Shown piece by piece: positions 5,649-8,451 of a DNA stretch of 8,451 nucleotides. The translations under genes and the position numbers were made by a program. How positions within the stretch are numbered: position 1 is the stretch's first letter; each line of letters opens with the position of its first letter. Source of the stretch: Candidatus Omnitrophota bacterium (GTDB taxonomy: Bacteria > Omnitrophota > Gorgyraeia > Aquiviventales > Aquiviventaceae); contig JACQRE010000056.1 in the NCBI GenBank assembly GCA_016206585.1, positions 1 through 8,451 of the forward strand. The letters run 5' to 3'. A model generated the notes under the pieces. The model was not told the DNA's origin. It did not search any database and was given only the letters and a program-made list of their open reading frames with translations.

Positions 5649-6260
5649 GTGAAACTACCGTTTGCCATCGCTTTGATCGCAGCGCTTGCCGGCGGAAATG
5701 CCTCGCTCTTCCCCGGACTAGCCTTGGCTCAAGCGGGCAAGCCCCAGCAGGACTCGAAAGCCGCCGGTTTCGCGAAGGCGGTGCTGGCGGCGAAGTTCGA
5801 CTATCTGTCCAAGAACGGCAACTCTTCCTGTGCCGCCTCGTTCATCGCTTCCATCCCTGCGATGCCCGATGACGCCCGGCTGCGGGGTTCGTGCTGCAGC
5901 CCGATGAGCCTACACCGTTACGGCGAGCAGATCGAGGGCATCAGGAAGCTCAAGGCGGCCGACAGCCGGAGCCTCGCCGAGATCCCGGACGATCCCTACG
6001 ACATCGAGGCCGGACTCGCGAAGAAGCTCCTGTCGTACTATGAAATGAAGCTCACGCGCGAGGAGCAGGCGCGCTACGACTACGCGATGAAAAATTCGCA
6101 CGAGAAGGGACCCTGTTGCTGCCGCTGCTGGCGCTGGCAGGTCTACGGCGGGCTCGCCAAATTCCTCATCCGCAACCACGGATTCTCGGGCAAGCAGATC
6201 GCCCAGGTCTGGGATCTTTCCGATGGTTGCGGCGGCGAGGGAGACCATGTGCAACATTAA
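5649..6260 (+). CDS. Exported Cys-rich protein of unknown function, CueR-promoter controlled
   Basis: The 203-residue product begins with a cleavable signal peptide (basic Lys, hydrophobic core 4-16, likely cut near LALA-QA at 27), so it should be periplasmic. The mature part carries eight Cys: C61, the pair C82-C83 in GSCCSPMSLHRYG, the knot C156-C157-C158-x-C160 in KGPCCCRCWRW, and C194 in LSDGCGG. Conspicuous aromatic and helical segments include IEAGLAKKLLSYYEMKLTREEQARYDYAMK (119-148) and QVYGGLAKFLIRNHGFSGKQIAQVWDLS (164-191). The even Cys number allows disulfides, but the CCCxC cluster is more like a soft-metal site. It shows no enzyme motif I recognise, and I cannot name a family with confidence. 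It is translated from a GTG start, lies directly behind a CueR-type promoter and is 27 bases upstream of copA, so a periplasmic Cu(I)-binding or copper-delivery partner of CopA is the leading inference. It is too large and structured to be a metallothionein. Confidence 0.85.
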   Translation: MKLPFAIALIAALAGGNASLFPGLALAQAGKPQQDSKAAGFAKAVLAAKFDYLSKNGNSSCAASFIASIPAMPDDARLRGSCCSPMSLHRYGEQIEGIRKLKAADSRSLAEIPDDPYDIEAGLAKKLLSYYEMKLTREEQARYDYAMKNSHEKGPCCCRCWRWQVYGGLAKFLIRNHGFSGKQIAQVWDLSDGCGGEGDHVQH

Positions 6261-6287
6261 TTACCGCAAGCGCAGAAAGACCATTGC

Positions 6288-8451
6288 ATGAACGAGCGGC
6301 CTGTGACGATTCCCTCGTCCCCTTCCGTGGTACCAGTAGAGCATCGTCCTTCGTCGCACGGGTTTGACGACGCGGCGGCCGCCGAGCTCGAAATCGGCGT
6401 CGGCGGCATGACCTGCGCGGCTTGCAGTGCGCGGGTCGAGCGGGCGCTCGGCAAAGTGCCGGGGGTGTTGAGCGCGACGGTGAATCTCGCCACCGCGCGC
6501 GCAAGCCTGCGCTATTCTCCGGCGAGCACCACCACCGAAGACATCGCCCGCGCGATCGAGGAGGCGGGCTACGAGCCGCGGCTGCTCGAGGAAGAGGAAC
6601 GCGACGCTGCCGAGGCGCGCGCCCGCGAGCGGGTACTGGCCGCCATTTGGCGCGACACCATCGCCGCGGCGGCGTTGACGCTGCCGCTCGTCGCGCTGTC
6701 GTTCGGCGCGATGTTCCTCCCGGCGCTCGACAGCACGCTCAAGGAGCTCGCCCCCCTGCCCGGCTTCTGGCAATGGGTGCAGTTTGCGCTCGGCACCGCG
6801 GTGATGTTCTGGCCCGGGAGGCGCTTCTTCCGTTCCGGCTGGATCGCCTACCGCCATCTTGCACCGGACATGAACAGCCTGGTCGCCACCGGCACCGGGG
6901 CGGCCTACCTCTACAGCGCCGTGGTCGTGATCGCGCCCGAGCTGCTTCCAACCGGCGCGCGTCACCTCTACTTCGAGGCGGCCGCCGTCATCATCACGCT
7001 CATTCTCCTCGGCAAGTACCTCGAGGAGGTCGCGAAGGGGCGCACCGGCGCGGCGATCCGGAAGCTCGTCGGGCTCCAGGCGAAGACCGCGCACGTCCTA
7101 CGCGACGGCGAGGAACGGGAGCTGCCGATCCGGGAGGTCACGCGCGGCGATATCGTGATCGTGCGTCCCGGCGAGCGCGTTCCGGTGGACGGCGAGGTGC
7201 GCGCGGGCTCGAGCTACGTGGACGAGTCCCTGCTCACCGGCGAGCCGATGCCCGTCGCGAAGCGTCCCGGCGATCGGGCCGTAGGCGGCACAGTAAACCA
7301 GCACGGCGTGTTGCGCATCGAAGCGCGGCAGGTCGGAAGAGAAACAGTGCTCGCCCAGATCATTCGCATGGTGGAGCGGGCCCAGGGATCGAAGCTGCCG
7401 ATCCAGCGGCTAGCGGATCAGGTGGTAAAGGTGTTCACGCCGATCGTGCTCGCGATCGCCGCCGCGAGCTTCGGCGTCTGGCTCGCCTTCGGACCCGCCC
7501 CGGCCATCACGGCTGCGCTCGTGAGCGCCGTCGCGGTGCTGGTCATCGCCTGCCCGTGCGCAATGGGCCTCGCGACGCCGGCGGCGATCATGGTCGGCAC
7601 CGGCCGCGCGGCCGAGCTCGGCGTGTTGTTCCGCAAAGGCGAGGCGCTCGAGGCGCTGAGCCACGTTGACACGATCGTGCTCGACAAGACCGGGACGCTG
7701 ACCGAGGGCAGGCCGCGCCTTACCGAGATCGAGCCGGCGGCCGGGCGCGACACGCGCGAAGTGCTGCGCGTTGCCGCCGCGGCCGAGGAGGCGAGCGAGC
7801 ATCCGCTCGCGAAGGCGATCCTTGCCGCGGCCAGAGGGCGCGGGATCGAGTTCGACGCGGCGGAGTCCTTCGAGGCAATCCCCGGCTTCGGCGTGAAGGC
7901 AGTCGTGCGCGGGCGCAGCGTCTTGCTGGGCGCGGAGCGACTGCTCGCGAAAGAAGGACTCGCCCCGGGAGCGTTAGCCGCCCGCGCCGCGGCGCTTGCG
8001 AGCCAAGGCCGCACGCCGGTCTATCTCGCGGTGGACGGCGAAGTCCGGGGCGTGCTCGGCGTGGCGGACCCGCTCAAGGCCGAAGCCGCAGCGGTCGTAG
8101 CGGCGCTCAAGGCGCAAGGCCTGCGCGTCGTGATGATCACCGGCGACTCCCGGACGACCGCCGCGGCGATCGCGCGCGAAGCGGGGCTCGCCAGGTTCGA
8201 GGCCGAGGTACTGCCCTCCGGCAAGGCCGCGGCCGTGAAGCGCATGCAGAGCGAGGGGAGGAAGCTCGCGTTCGTGGGCGACGGCATCAATGACGCGCCC
8301 GCGCTCGCCCAAGCCGAAGTCGGGGTCGCCGTCGCCACTGGCGCGGATATCGCGATCGAGGCAGCCGACGTGACCCTCACGCGCGGCGATCTCACCGGGT
8401 TGCTCACCGCGCTCGAGGTCGCGCGCCGCACGATGCGCACGATCCGCGGCA
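6288..8451 (+). CDS. copA: CopA-type Cu(I)/Ag(I)-exporting P1B-1 ATPase, cut by the right edge
   Basis: This frame is open from ATG 6288 to the end of the window (721 codons visible, no stop). A Ser/Pro-rich N-terminus of about 33 residues precedes a single heavy-metal-associated domain with GMTCAAC (40-46; metal ligands C43 and C46). Then come four transmembrane segments (about 122-144, 160-178, 196-218 and 226-246), the actuator domain with TGE (317-319), a membrane pair with the transport site CPC (422-424, in CPCAMGLATP), the phosphorylation site DKTGT (D466), the P1B HP motif (H505-P506 in SEHPLAKAI), MITGD, and the hinge GDGINDAP (664-671). CPC plus HP plus the GMTCAAC domain identify a monovalent-metal exporter. 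The last two transmembrane helices, with the remaining Cu(I) ligands, lie beyond the window. The upstream Shine-Dalgarno is weak (AGAAAGA, 6274-6280). It follows the Cys-rich gene closely, so co-transcription from the 5588 promoter is likely. Its codons are strikingly GC-rich. Confidence 0.95.
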   Translation, partial: MNERPVTIPSSPSVVPVEHRPSSHGFDDAAAAELEIGVGGMTCAACSARVERALGKVPGVLSATVNLATARASLRYSPASTTTEDIARAIEEAGYEPRLLEEEERDAAEARARERVLAAIWRDTIAAAALTLPLVALSFGAMFLPALDSTLKELAPLPGFWQWVQFALGTAVMFWPGRRFFRSGWIAYRHLAPDMNSLVATGTGAAYLYSAVVVIAPELLPTGARHLYFEAAAVIITLILLGKYLEEVAKGRTGAAIRKLVGLQAKTAHVLRDGEERELPIREVTRGDIVIVRPGERVPVDGEVRAGSSYVDESLLTGEPMPVAKRPGDRAVGGTVNQHGVLRIEARQVGRETVLAQIIRMVERAQGSKLPIQRLADQVVKVFTPIVLAIAAASFGVWLAFGPAPAITAALVSAVAVLVIACPCAMGLATPAAIMVGTGRAAELGVLFRKGEALEALSHVDTIVLDKTGTLTEGRPRLTEIEPAAGRDTREVLRVAAAAEEASEHPLAKAILAAARGRGIEFDAAESFEAIPGFGVKAVVRGRSVLLGAERLLAKEGLAPGALAARAAALASQGRTPVYLAVDGEVRGVLGVADPLKAEAAAVVAALKAQGLRVVMITGDSRTTAAAIAREAGLARFEAEVLPSGKAAAVKRMQSEGRKLAFVGDGINDAPALAQAEVGVAVATGADIAIEAADVTLTRGDLTGLLTALEVARRTMRTIRG

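Noticed and set aside
6422..7669. A 415-codon plus-strand open frame inside copA
   Set aside because: The translation is Arg/Gly/Ala-rich low complexity and overlaps the frame with all P-type ATPase motifs. It is a shadow.
1..8451. Search for CRISPR arrays, tRNA/rRNA genes, insertion-sequence ends and transposases
   Set aside because: I saw no regularly spaced repeats, no tRNA-like fold, no transposase motifs and no terminal inverted repeats. The only notable repeat is the promoter pair.

Overview
The window is GC-rich and densely coded on the + strand, as in a soil, sediment or industrial proteobacterium (beta- or gamma-like; the lineage cannot be fixed from sequence alone). It reads as a copper (or silver/gold) handling island. 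The strongest anchors are a CueR-type regulator with every metal-site residue of E. coli CueR at the same position, a CopA-type P1B ATPase that runs off the right edge, and two near-identical CueR-type promoters about 4.6 kb apart.

Layout: 1-235 is the 3' end of a membrane protein, possibly CcdA-like. 278-892 encodes a small SAM-dependent methyltransferase resembling the METTL7 group. At 965-996 lies the first CueR-type promoter, followed by a 113-residue Cys/Met-rich membrane protein (1028-1369) and cueR (1397-1801). The same strand continues with a beta-propeller lipoprotein (1889-3019), a DsrE2-like sulfur-relay-type protein (3071-3688), an isoprenylcysteine methyltransferase-like membrane protein (3714-4352), a SCO1/SenC copper chaperone-like protein (4357-5010) and a broken prolipoprotein diacylglyceryl transferase gene (5016-5554) that has lost an internal segment and its frame. 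A second CueR-type promoter (5588-5619) then precedes an exported Cys-rich protein of no family I can name (5649-6260) and copA (6288 to beyond the right edge).

Working model (inference): cytoplasmic Cu(I) is sensed by CueR, which activates its own transcript together with the small membrane protein, and separately activates the Cys-rich exported protein plus CopA. CopA would pump Cu(I) out of the cytoplasm, and the Cys-rich protein could bind it in the periplasm. The envelope genes between the promoters (lipoprotein, DsrE2, ICMT-like, SCO) may travel on the cueR transcript by read-through and point to thiol/copper chemistry at the membrane, but no sequence here proves their function. Base composition is uneven: sampled 60-base rows are about 55-58% GC in the SCO/lgt stretch and about 78% in copA, suggesting the island was put together from more than one source.
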